Below, piece after piece: positions 7,405 to 13,033 of a DNA stretch of 13,033 nucleotides. The notes under the pieces are model-generated. The model made no database searches. It worked only from the letters and a program-made list of their open reading frames with translations, and was not told the origin of the DNA. Both the position numbers and the translations under genes were made by a program. Every line of letters starts with the position of its first letter. Within the stretch, counting starts at the first letter, position 1. The stretch comes from Ignavibacteriales bacterium (GTDB lineage: Bacteria; Bacteroidota; Ignavibacteria; Ignavibacteriales; Ignavibacteriaceae). Location: assembly GCA_020061995.1 (NCBI GenBank), contig JAGUXE010000245.1, positions 1 through 13,033 on the forward strand, given 5' to 3'.

Positions 7405-9225
7405 ATGCTGAGTAAACTTTACATATTATTTTTTTTATTAATTACTGTATTTGGTAAACTAAGTTTTCCGCAAACATTTACGGCTTCGGTTAGCAGCACA
7501 AAAGTTGGAAGTGATGAACAGTTTGAAATATCATTTAGCTTTTCAGGTAGCGATATAAATAGTTTAAGTAATTTCCAACCTCCCAATTTTAAAGATTTTG
7601 TAATCCTTTCCGGACCAAATCAATCATCAAGTATGCAAATAATTAATGGTGCTGTTTCCGGAAGCCGTACTTTCTCATATTATATACAGGCGCGTTTCGT
7701 TGGTAAATTTACTATTCCTTCCGCCTCAATTATCTTTAAAAATGAAACTTTTCGATCTGAACCAATAACTATTGAAGTTCTGAAGGGTTCTGCAAAACCA
7801 AAGCAACAGCAAAATGATCAGTCGGTGTCAAATGATGAAATAGCAGAAAATCTATTTATTCGTGCTATTGTTGATAAAAGTACTGTTTATCAAGGAGAAC
7901 AACTCACAGTCGTTTATAAGCTTTATACACGATTAAATATTTCTTCTCCACAAATTTCCAAGCTTCCATCCTATCAGGGATTTTGGGCTGAAGAATTAGA
8001 AACCTCAAATAATATATCTTTTACACGTGAGACAATTGACGGCAAAGTCTTTAATGTCGCAGTCTTAAAACGTGCAGCACTTTTTCCTACACAAAATGGA
8101 GATTTGTCTGTAACGCCATTTGAATTAAAAATCCCTGTACAAATCCAATCAAGAAAAAGAAGCAATAATATTTTCGATGATTTTTTTAATGATCCCTTTT
8201 TTGGAAGAGCGCAGACTGTAGAGTTTAATGCAAAATCGAATACAGTTAGAGTGAAAGTATTGCCATTACCATATAGTGACGAATCAAGTTTCAAGGGAGC
8301 AGTTGGCAATTTTTCGATGAGTGCTGTCTTAGATAAATCTGAGATTAAACAAAATGAACCAGTATCATTAAAAATTAAGATATCCGGAACAGGTAATCTA
8401 AAATTAATTGAACAACCTGAAGTAATTATCCCAAATGGTTTTGAGACATATGATCCAAAAATAACGGATGAGGTTAATCGTTCAACTGTTGTATCCGGTA
8501 AAAAAGAGTTTGAGTTTTTAATTATCCCCAGATTGTCAGGTAAATTTGAAATCCCCGCTTTTGAGTTTACATACTTCAATCCACAAAAGAAAAGTTATGT
8601 AACGGTTAAATCAGAGACTTTCAGAATTAGTGTACTTCCCGGAAGCGGTGAATATGCCGGTGGGGGCGGCACGACAAAGGAAGAGGTTAGAATACTTGAT
8701 AAAGATATAAGATATATAAAATTTAATGTGAATGATTTTAATCAAAGTTCTAATTTTTGGATTTTTTCTAACTCATTTTATATTGCGATGCTAGCACCAT
8801 TGTTAATTATTATTGGTTTATTGTTCTGGAAACGTAAGGAAGATAATCTAGCTAATAATTTACAATTGTTTAAAAATGTTCGTGCTCAAAAAATTGCTAA
8901 GAAGAGATTGCGCAATGCGGCTAAACTTCTGAAACTTAATAAAGAGAATGAATTTTACGAAGAGATATCAAAAGCATTATTCGGTTATCTTCAAGATAAG
9001 TTATCTATTGAGAAATCGAATTTCTCGTTGGAAAAAGCAATTGAGTTGCTATCAAATTATATTAAAGATCCTATGATTTTAAATGAATTAAAAGTTACTG
9101 TAAATCAATGTGATTATATAAGATATGCCCCTTCTAGCGAAAAGAATGGTGATCTCATTACAATGTATCAAAAGACCTCAGAGCTAATCATGTCACTCGA
9201 AGATAAATTGGAAGGGGTGGTGTAA
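7405..9225 (+). CDS. batD: BatD, large periplasmic oxygen-tolerance protein
   Basis: This 606-residue protein has the classic BatD plan. A signal peptide (about 1-23) is followed by a long periplasmic region of tandem beta-sandwich-like repeats to about residue 410. A flexible Gly-rich linker (about 413-424) precedes one transmembrane helix (about 456-475, ending WKRK) and a helical cytoplasmic tail (476-606). Motifs recognised include the N-terminal FTASVSSTKVGSDEQFEISF strand pair, SGSRTFSYYIQAR (about 88-100) and SGTGNLKLIEQPEV in the third domain. The tail ends in the CDYIRYAPS segment typical of the family. It probably presents ligand-binding domains in the periplasm and couples them to BatA/BatB and the cytosolic partners. 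The ATG is 14 nt after batC, with only a weak AAGAAA upstream. Confidence 0.93.
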   Translation: MLSKLYILFFLLITVFGKLSFPQTFTASVSSTKVGSDEQFEISFSFSGSDINSLSNFQPPNFKDFVILSGPNQSSSMQIINGAVSGSRTFSYYIQARFVGKFTIPSASIIFKNETFRSEPITIEVLKGSAKPKQQQNDQSVSNDEIAENLFIRAIVDKSTVYQGEQLTVVYKLYTRLNISSPQISKLPSYQGFWAEELETSNNISFTRETIDGKVFNVAVLKRAALFPTQNGDLSVTPFELKIPVQIQSRKRSNNIFDDFFNDPFFGRAQTVEFNAKSNTVRVKVLPLPYSDESSFKGAVGNFSMSAVLDKSEIKQNEPVSLKIKISGTGNLKLIEQPEVIIPNGFETYDPKITDEVNRSTVVSGKKEFEFLIIPRLSGKFEIPAFEFTYFNPQKKSYVTVKSETFRISVLPGSGEYAGGGGTTKEEVRILDKDIRYIKFNVNDFNQSSNFWIFSNSFYIAMLAPLLIIIGLLFWKRKEDNLANNLQLFKNVRAQKIAKKRLRNAAKLLKLNKENEFYEEISKALFGYLQDKLSIEKSNFSLEKAIELLSNYIKDPMILNELKVTVNQCDYIRYAPSSEKNGDLITMYQKTSELIMSLEDKLEGVV

Positions 9226-9226
9226 T

Positions 9227-9982
9227 TTGATCAGAAGATTGTTTTCACTCTTACTGGTTTTCATTCCACTTTTATTATTAGCGAATGATGTGGAACAAAA
9301 AATCAAAGATGCCAATGAAATGTATAAAGAAAAGAAATATGAGTCGGCAATAACTATTTATGAAAAATTAATTGATTCAGGTATTATTTCGTCTTCCGTA
9401 TATTACAATTTAGGTAACAGTTACTTTCGGATCGGAAAATTAGGTTTATCTGTCCTAAATTATGAGAGAGCATTAAAACTTAATCCGCATGATGAAGATA
9501 TAATTCATAATCTTGAATTTGTTAATTCAAGAATTACTGATAAAGTCGAATCTATCCCACAATTTTTTCTATTCGGCTGGTGGGAGTCACTAATATCAAT
9601 TTTATCAATTGATGTATTAACTTTTGTAGGTTATGGTTTATATTTAATAGCCATAGTATTTCTGCTGCTTTTTACATTTAACAAATCAGCTAGAGTAAAA
9701 AGAAAGATCTTCTTCACTCTTGCACCTATCATAGTAATTATGGTTTTTATAATCATAACTATTATCGGAAAGATGGGTTACGAAGCAGTAAATCAATTTG
9801 GTGTTATTATCGATTCTAGAATATCTGTTAAAAATTCACCCGATGAAAAAGGGAGCGATCTATTTATACTTAATGAAGGATTGAAAATTAAAATTGAGGA
9901 TAATGTTGATAATTGGACGAAAATTAGACTTGCTGATGGTAAAGTGGGCTGGGTTCAAAAATCAAACATAATAAAGATCTGA
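9227..9982 (+). CDS. batE: BatE, TPR membrane protein with C-terminal SH3b domain
   Basis: The 251-residue product has a hydrophobic signal or anchor segment (1-19) and TPR repeats (about 24-90, with YYNLGNSYFRIGKLGLSV). Two transmembrane helices follow (about 130-151 and 161-181). A C-terminal bacterial SH3-like domain (about 190-251) contains VGWVQKSN, a typical SH3b ending. This is the BatE layout, with periplasmic TPR and SH3b modules expected on either side of a membrane hairpin. The start is TTG at 9227. No better start is apparent, and a very strong GGAAGGGG (9210-9217) sits just upstream inside batD. The gene begins one base after the batD stop, so coupling is likely. It ends the bat operon, being followed by 231 bp without a gene. 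Confidence 0.9.
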   Translation: MIRRLFSLLLVFIPLLLLANDVEQKIKDANEMYKEKKYESAITIYEKLIDSGIISSSVYYNLGNSYFRIGKLGLSVLNYERALKLNPHDEDIIHNLEFVNSRITDKVESIPQFFLFGWWESLISILSIDVLTFVGYGLYLIAIVFLLLFTFNKSARVKRKIFFTLAPIIVIMVFIIITIIGKMGYEAVNQFGVIIDSRISVKNSPDEKGSDLFILNEGLKIKIEDNVDNWTKIRLADGKVGWVQKSNIIKI

Positions 9983-10027
9983 TTAACTGCCCATCTATTG
10001 ATAATGTTATAATCTTAAATTTACTAT

Positions 10028-10051
10028 TCTTTTAAAAATATTTCTAAAAGA
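10028..10051 (+). terminator. Possible weak terminator hairpin after batE
   Basis: TCTTTTA (10028-10034) and TAAAAGA (10045-10051) form a perfect 7-bp inverted repeat with a 10-nt AT-rich loop. With only A/T pairs plus one G-C per arm and no clean T-run afterwards, it would be a poor intrinsic terminator. Position after the last bat gene is the main support. Confidence 0.25.
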
Positions 10052-10057
10052 TTCTGA

Positions 10058-10088
10058 TTGTTTTGAAGGCTTCAACTTTTTAACTTTG
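10058..10088 (+). promoter_or_regulatory. Possible Bacteroidota-type promoter for the plsC cluster
   Basis: TAACTTTG (10081-10088) matches the Bacteroidota -7 consensus TAnnTTTG exactly. A TTG at 10058-10060 lies 20 nt upstream, near the position of the -33 TTTG element, though this half is only partial. The motif could arise by chance in such AT-rich DNA. Confidence 0.3.
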
Positions 10089-10150
10089 GATAACGGACTA
10101 GTACCAATAAAAAAATATTGATTAATTTTTTTAACCAACTCAAAGTTGAA
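10071..10150 (+). repeat. Nested inverted repeats upstream of plsC
   Basis: The outer arms TTCAACTTT (10071-10079) and AAAGTTGAA (10142-10150) are perfect 9-bp complements. Nested inside are TAAAAAAAT (10108-10116) and ATTTTTTTA (10125-10133), a second perfect 9-bp repeat with an 8-nt loop. AACTTTG (10082-10088) can also pair with CAAAGTT (10141-10147), in competition with the outer arms. The inner A/T stem could act as a bidirectional terminator-like element. No function can be proven from the sequence. Confidence 0.45.
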
Positions 10151-10213
10151 ATAAATACAAGCATTTGATTAGATGTAAATGCACAGTACAAGAATTGATT
10201 TTAGGAGAATCTA

Positions 10214-10915
10214 TTGACAATTATAAAACTCATATTAATATCATTACATACACTTGTTTGTTCAATTGCAGCATTAGTTTTTATTGTTATAGATCGTAGC
10301 CATAAACTCTACTTCAAATTATCTAAAGTTTTTTCCGGTGGAGTATTATTCATTAGTGGCATTAAAGTTACATCTTCCGGAACAGAAAATGTTCCAACAG
10401 AAACTCCTTGTGTTTACGTCTCTAATCATTCCAGTATGTTTGATATTCCTGCATTACAGTATACATTCCCAAATCGTGCCGGTATGGTCTTCAAAAAAGA
10501 AATTGGCAAAATCCCGGTTTTTGGATGGCAACTAAAATGGGGACCTTATATAATGATTGATAGAGAGAATCCCGAAAAAGCATTAAAAAGTATTGAACGC
10601 GCAAAACATACAATGGCGGATCAGAATATTTCAGTACTACTTTTTGCAGAAGGAACAAGAAGTAAAACTGGTGAAGTAATGCCATTTAAAAGGGGTGCAT
10701 TCTATTTAGCTGCACGGGTACCATTTCCCATTGTTCCTGTTAGTGTTAGTGGTACTGCTAAAATAATGCCGAAAGGTGAAATGAAAATTATCAAAGGTAG
10801 TATCCACGTCCATTATGATAAACCAATTTATACTGAAGGGATAAAGTCAAAACCGCAGGAAATAGCATTAATGGAAAATGTCAGAGAAATAATTATTCGT
10901 AACAAGAGGGATTGA
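10214..10915 (+). CDS. plsC: PlsC-family 1-acyl-sn-glycerol-3-phosphate acyltransferase
   Basis: The 233-residue enzyme carries the acyltransferase motifs in order: NHSSMFD (71-77, the catalytic H-x4-D with His72 and Asp77), KKEIGKIPVFGW (94-105), FAEGTRS (144-150) and IVPVS (173-177). Such enzymes transfer an acyl chain to lysophosphatidic acid to make phosphatidic acid at the inner membrane. The hydrophobic N-terminus (about 4-26) would anchor it. It is close in size to bacterial PlsC (about 240 residues). The start is TTG at 10214, well placed behind AGGAGA (10203-10208). It heads a cluster with gatC 5 bp downstream. The precise acceptor is not visible; a lyso-lipid acyltransferase of another specificity is possible. 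Confidence 0.9.
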   Translation: MTIIKLILISLHTLVCSIAALVFIVIDRSHKLYFKLSKVFSGGVLFISGIKVTSSGTENVPTETPCVYVSNHSSMFDIPALQYTFPNRAGMVFKKEIGKIPVFGWQLKWGPYIMIDRENPEKALKSIERAKHTMADQNISVLLFAEGTRSKTGEVMPFKRGAFYLAARVPFPIVPVSVSGTAKIMPKGEMKIIKGSIHVHYDKPIYTEGIKSKPQEIALMENVREIIIRNKRD

Positions 10916-10920
10916 AAGAA

Positions 10921-11208
10921 ATGTCAGTATCAAAGATTGATGTTAAATATATTGCCGATTTAGCAAAATTAAAATTTGAAGATGATGAAATTGAAAGTTT
11001 AACAATACAGTTGAATTCAATACTTTATTATATGAGCAAATTAAATCAAATTGATACCTCGGATATTGAACCATTATCCTATCCGGTTGAGATTGAATCA
11101 CGAATGAGAGATGACATTTTGACAAATTCTTTACCAAGAAAAGATGCCTTAATAAATGCTCCCGATTCTCCGGATGAGTATTTCAAAGTTCCAAAGGTTA
11201 TAGGTTAA
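10921..11208 (+). CDS. gatC: Asp-tRNA(Asn)/Glu-tRNA(Gln) amidotransferase subunit C
   Basis: The product is 95 residues from the ATG, the usual GatC length. GatC stabilises the GatA-GatB core that amidates misacylated Asp-tRNA(Asn) or Glu-tRNA(Gln). Recognisable parts are VKYIADLAKLKF (8-19), the central NSILYYMSKLNQIDTSDIEP segment, the R-x-RDD-type turn (ESRMRDD) and the C-terminal NAPDSPDEYFKVPKVI. I chose the ATG at 10921, with GAGGG at 10906-10910 as SD. An in-frame TTG at 10912 overlaps the plsC stop and sits only one base from that SD. gatA and gatB are not in the window, as in many Bacteroidota-group genomes where the three subunits are dispersed. Confidence 0.92.
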   Translation: MSVSKIDVKYIADLAKLKFEDDEIESLTIQLNSILYYMSKLNQIDTSDIEPLSYPVEIESRMRDDILTNSLPRKDALINAPDSPDEYFKVPKVIG

Positions 11209-11232
11209 TCAAAATAAACATTCATTGAAAAT

Positions 11233-11997
11233 ATGTTAAATGTAATCGGAATAATTCCTGCACGATTCGCCTCGTCTCGATTAATGGGAAAACCACTTGC
11301 TGATATTGGGGGTAAACCAATGATTCAGCATACTTACGAAAGCACATCAAAAGCTAAACTCATCAGTAGAGTAATAGTTGCTGTAGATGACCATAGAGTG
11401 TATCAAGCCGTTAAGAAATTTGGTGGTGAAGTAATTATGACACCTGCAGACATTGCCACAGGTTCAGATCGTATAGCCTATGTTGCATCTCAACTTAGTA
11501 CGTCTGATATTATTGTGAATATTCAAGGAGACGAGCCATTTATTAATGGTCAAATGATTGACCAGGCAATTGAACCATTGTTGTTTGATAAATCAATTAA
11601 CGTATCTACTCTCGCAAAAAAAATTAGTTCTGTCTCGGAATTAAAATCCAATTCGGTAGTTAAAGTAGTTTTTGATTCAAGAAATTTTGCATTATATTTT
11701 TCGCGAACTCCAATTCCTTTTGTTCGTGATGCAAACAACTTCCTTGAGCGTTTTCAAAGTGCTGATTTTTATAAACATATTGGTTTATATGTATTCAGAA
11801 CAAAAACTCTCGACTTTTTTACATCATTGCAACCAACTTATCTTGAACAGATTGAAAAATTAGAACAACTTCGATTACTGGAAAACGGTATCAAAATTAA
11901 AATTGTGGAAACAGAATATGAAAGTTTATCAGTTGATACTCCGGATGATTTAGAGAAAGCAAGAAGTTTTTATAAGAAGATGAAGTCGAGTAAATAA
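11233..11997 (+). CDS. kdsB: 3-deoxy-manno-octulosonate cytidylyltransferase (CMP-Kdo synthetase)
   Basis: This cytosolic enzyme activates Kdo with CTP to CMP-Kdo for the LPS inner core. Its 254 residues match the family length. Motifs are IIPARFASSRLMGKPL (7-22, nucleotide-binding loop), ATGSDR (75-80), NIQGDEP (96-102, metal-binding Asp100), YFSRTPIPF (155-163), KHIGLYVFR (181-189), LEQIEKLEQLRLLENG (204-219) and SVDTPDDL (233-240). All key residues appear intact. It begins 24 nt after gatC without a clear SD, and its stop overlaps the next ATG by one base (TAATG), so the following enzyme is likely translated by coupling. It implies a Gram-negative envelope with Kdo-containing LPS. Assignment is secure. 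Confidence 0.95.
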   Translation: MLNVIGIIPARFASSRLMGKPLADIGGKPMIQHTYESTSKAKLISRVIVAVDDHRVYQAVKKFGGEVIMTPADIATGSDRIAYVASQLSTSDIIVNIQGDEPFINGQMIDQAIEPLLFDKSINVSTLAKKISSVSELKSNSVVKVVFDSRNFALYFSRTPIPFVRDANNFLERFQSADFYKHIGLYVFRTKTLDFFTSLQPTYLEQIEKLEQLRLLENGIKIKIVETEYESLSVDTPDDLEKARSFYKKMKSSK

Positions 11998-12959
11998 TGG
12001 GAGATTCATTTGTATATCCTAACAGAATCACTTTAGCAAATATTCCAACACCGATTCAGAGAATCCAATACCGTGACAAATCTTTTTTTATAAAAAGAGA
12101 TGATTTAACCGGACTTGAACTATCTGGGAATAAAGTTAGAAAGTTAGAATTTTTACTGTATCAAGCAAAAAAAGAAAATGCTGATTTAATTTTCACATGC
12201 GGTGGGGAACAATCAAATCATGCAAGGGCAACCGTTTATGCAGCCAAAACAATTGGATTAAATACAAAAGTATTTTTATGGGGCAAAGAATCTAAAAGTG
12301 GTGATGGAAATTTATTCCTCAATAAATTCCTAAATACAGATATAAAGTACTTGAATAAAGCTGAGTACTTTAATGTAGATTCTTTAATGCGAGAAGATAA
12401 ATTATTTATGGAAACAACCGGTAAGAAAATTTTTATTATCCCCGAAGGAGGTTCATCTGAAGAAGGGGTATGGGGATACATAAAGGCTTTTTCAGAACTA
12501 ATCGCGACAGATATAAATGTTAATTCAATATTAACTGCATGTGGTTCAGGTGGAACAACAGCAGGATTACTTTTAGGTTCACATCTATGTGGGAAAAAGA
12601 AGAAAATTTTTGCAGTAAATGTGTTGTATAGACCGAAAGTTATACGGGACAGAATTTTAAATCTAGTTGAAAGCACGATAAAGAAATATAATTTAAAGAT
12701 CAAAATTGATGAGTCCATACTCGAAATCCTGGATGGATATTCAAACGAAGGTTATAAAAATATTGACAGAGAGAAAGTTCACGTAATTAAAGAATTTGCA
12801 ATGCAAACAGGAATAATTTTTGATCCGGCATACACTGGAAAAGCATTTTATGCATTTCAAGAGAGATTTCTAGAAAATTCCAAAATTTCAAAAACTTTAT
12901 TTATTCATACAGGTGGACTTTTTGGAATATTTTCTAAACGAAAATTATATTTAGAATGA
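11997..12959 (+). CDS. dcyD: D-cysteine desulfhydrase-type PLP enzyme (ACC deaminase family)
   Basis: This 320-residue fold-type II PLP enzyme belongs to the ACC deaminase/D-cysteine desulfhydrase family. Visible motifs are IPTPIQ (16-21), the PLP lysine in SGNK (Lys46), GGEQSNHARA (69-78, Ser73 near the substrate carboxylate), the phosphate loop TACGSGGTTAG (180-190), DGY (246-248), DPAYTGKAF (276-284) and HTGG (304-307). Where ACC deaminase has a Glu after the Tyr and a Leu after the His, this protein has Thr280 and Thr305. That is the D-cysteine desulfhydrase pattern. The likely reaction is D-cysteine to pyruvate, H2S and ammonia. The start overlaps the kdsB stop (TAATG). Length is slightly short of the usual ~328 residues, but no domain is missing. 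Other D-amino-acid or beta-eliminating substrates remain possible. Confidence 0.85.
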   Translation: MGDSFVYPNRITLANIPTPIQRIQYRDKSFFIKRDDLTGLELSGNKVRKLEFLLYQAKKENADLIFTCGGEQSNHARATVYAAKTIGLNTKVFLWGKESKSGDGNLFLNKFLNTDIKYLNKAEYFNVDSLMREDKLFMETTGKKIFIIPEGGSSEEGVWGYIKAFSELIATDINVNSILTACGSGGTTAGLLLGSHLCGKKKKIFAVNVLYRPKVIRDRILNLVESTIKKYNLKIKIDESILEILDGYSNEGYKNIDREKVHVIKEFAMQTGIIFDPAYTGKAFYAFQERFLENSKISKTLFIHTGGLFGIFSKRKLYLE

Positions 12960-13033
12960 AATAGGAAATTCTTCATTCAAAATAATCACAAATACCTTTT
13001 GTCAAATCAACAAAACAGGCTATTTTTGAATTA

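Larger units (their letters stand above)
9983..10213 (+). other. AT-rich intergenic region between batE and plsC
   Basis: I see no gene in these 231 bp. The stretch holds a weak 7-bp inverted repeat, a nested pair of longer inverted repeats, a possible Bacteroidota promoter and the SD of plsC (AGGAGA, 10203-10208). Its length relative to other gaps in the window makes it the natural boundary between the bat operon and the lipid/LPS cluster. Confidence 0.7.

Noticed and set aside
7974..8579. 201-codon minus-strand open frame
   Set aside because: It lies wholly inside batD, whose domains are clear on the plus strand. The translation shows no recognisable family.
10912..10920. TTG start for gatC at 10912
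   Set aside because: It is one base from the GAGGG site and overlaps the plsC stop. The ATG at 10921 has better spacing and yields the usual GatC length.
12236..12718. 160-codon minus-strand open frame
   Set aside because: It is the antisense of the PLP enzyme gene, with no motif or ribosome binding site of its own.
12960..13033. Possible gene start or terminator in the last 74 bp
   Set aside because: I found no convincing hairpin, SD or open frame. The stretch is AT-rich and cut by the window end.

Overview
The window is an AT-rich, entirely plus-strand chromosomal segment (roughly one third G+C by eye) with 13 genes and no RNA gene, mobile element or CRISPR array that I can see. The gene content fits a Gram-negative member of the Bacteroidota/Chlorobiota group. 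Evidence is a complete Bat (Bacteroides aerotolerance) operon, kdsB for Kdo/LPS synthesis, a stand-alone gatC, and frequent absence of Shine-Dalgarno (SD) sites. The low G+C and the mix of SD-less starts with SD-led TTG starts make an Ignavibacteria-like organism my best guess. That placement is inference.

Region 1 (1-1644) holds a DUF302 protein and an RlmI-type 23S rRNA cytosine methyltransferase. They are separated by 85 bp and have no obvious functional link.

Region 2 (about 1694-9982) is the core of the window: a seven-gene operon in the order moxR AAA+ ATPase, DUF58 protein, BatD-like membrane protein, batA, batB, batC, batD, with batE as an eighth, closing gene. The genes are packed with 7-8 nt overlaps or gaps of 1-20 nt, so they are very likely co-transcribed and partly translationally coupled. 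The logic is that of a MoxR/von Willebrand A system. A cytosolic ATPase acts with one soluble and two membrane-anchored metal-binding vWA proteins. Two membrane proteins present periplasmic beta-type domains, and two TPR proteins act as envelope scaffolds. In Bacteroides fragilis this operon is linked to aerotolerance; its molecular substrate is not established. The 113 bp gap before moxR carries a good match to an extracytoplasmic-function (ECF) sigma-factor promoter, which would put the system under envelope or oxidative stress control.

Region 3 (9983-10213) is a 231 bp AT-rich intergenic stretch with nested inverted repeats and a possible Bacteroidota-type promoter.

Region 4 (10214-12959) is a tight cluster: a PlsC-type acyltransferase (phospholipid synthesis), gatC (tRNA transamidation), kdsB (CMP-Kdo synthesis) and a PLP enzyme whose active-site residues point to D-cysteine desulfhydrase rather than ACC deaminase. 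The last 74 bp hold nothing I can identify.

No clearly undescribed system is present. The most interesting points are the ECF-type promoter of the bat operon, the second BatD-like protein, the dual-pairing repeats at 10071-10150 and the start-codon choices.
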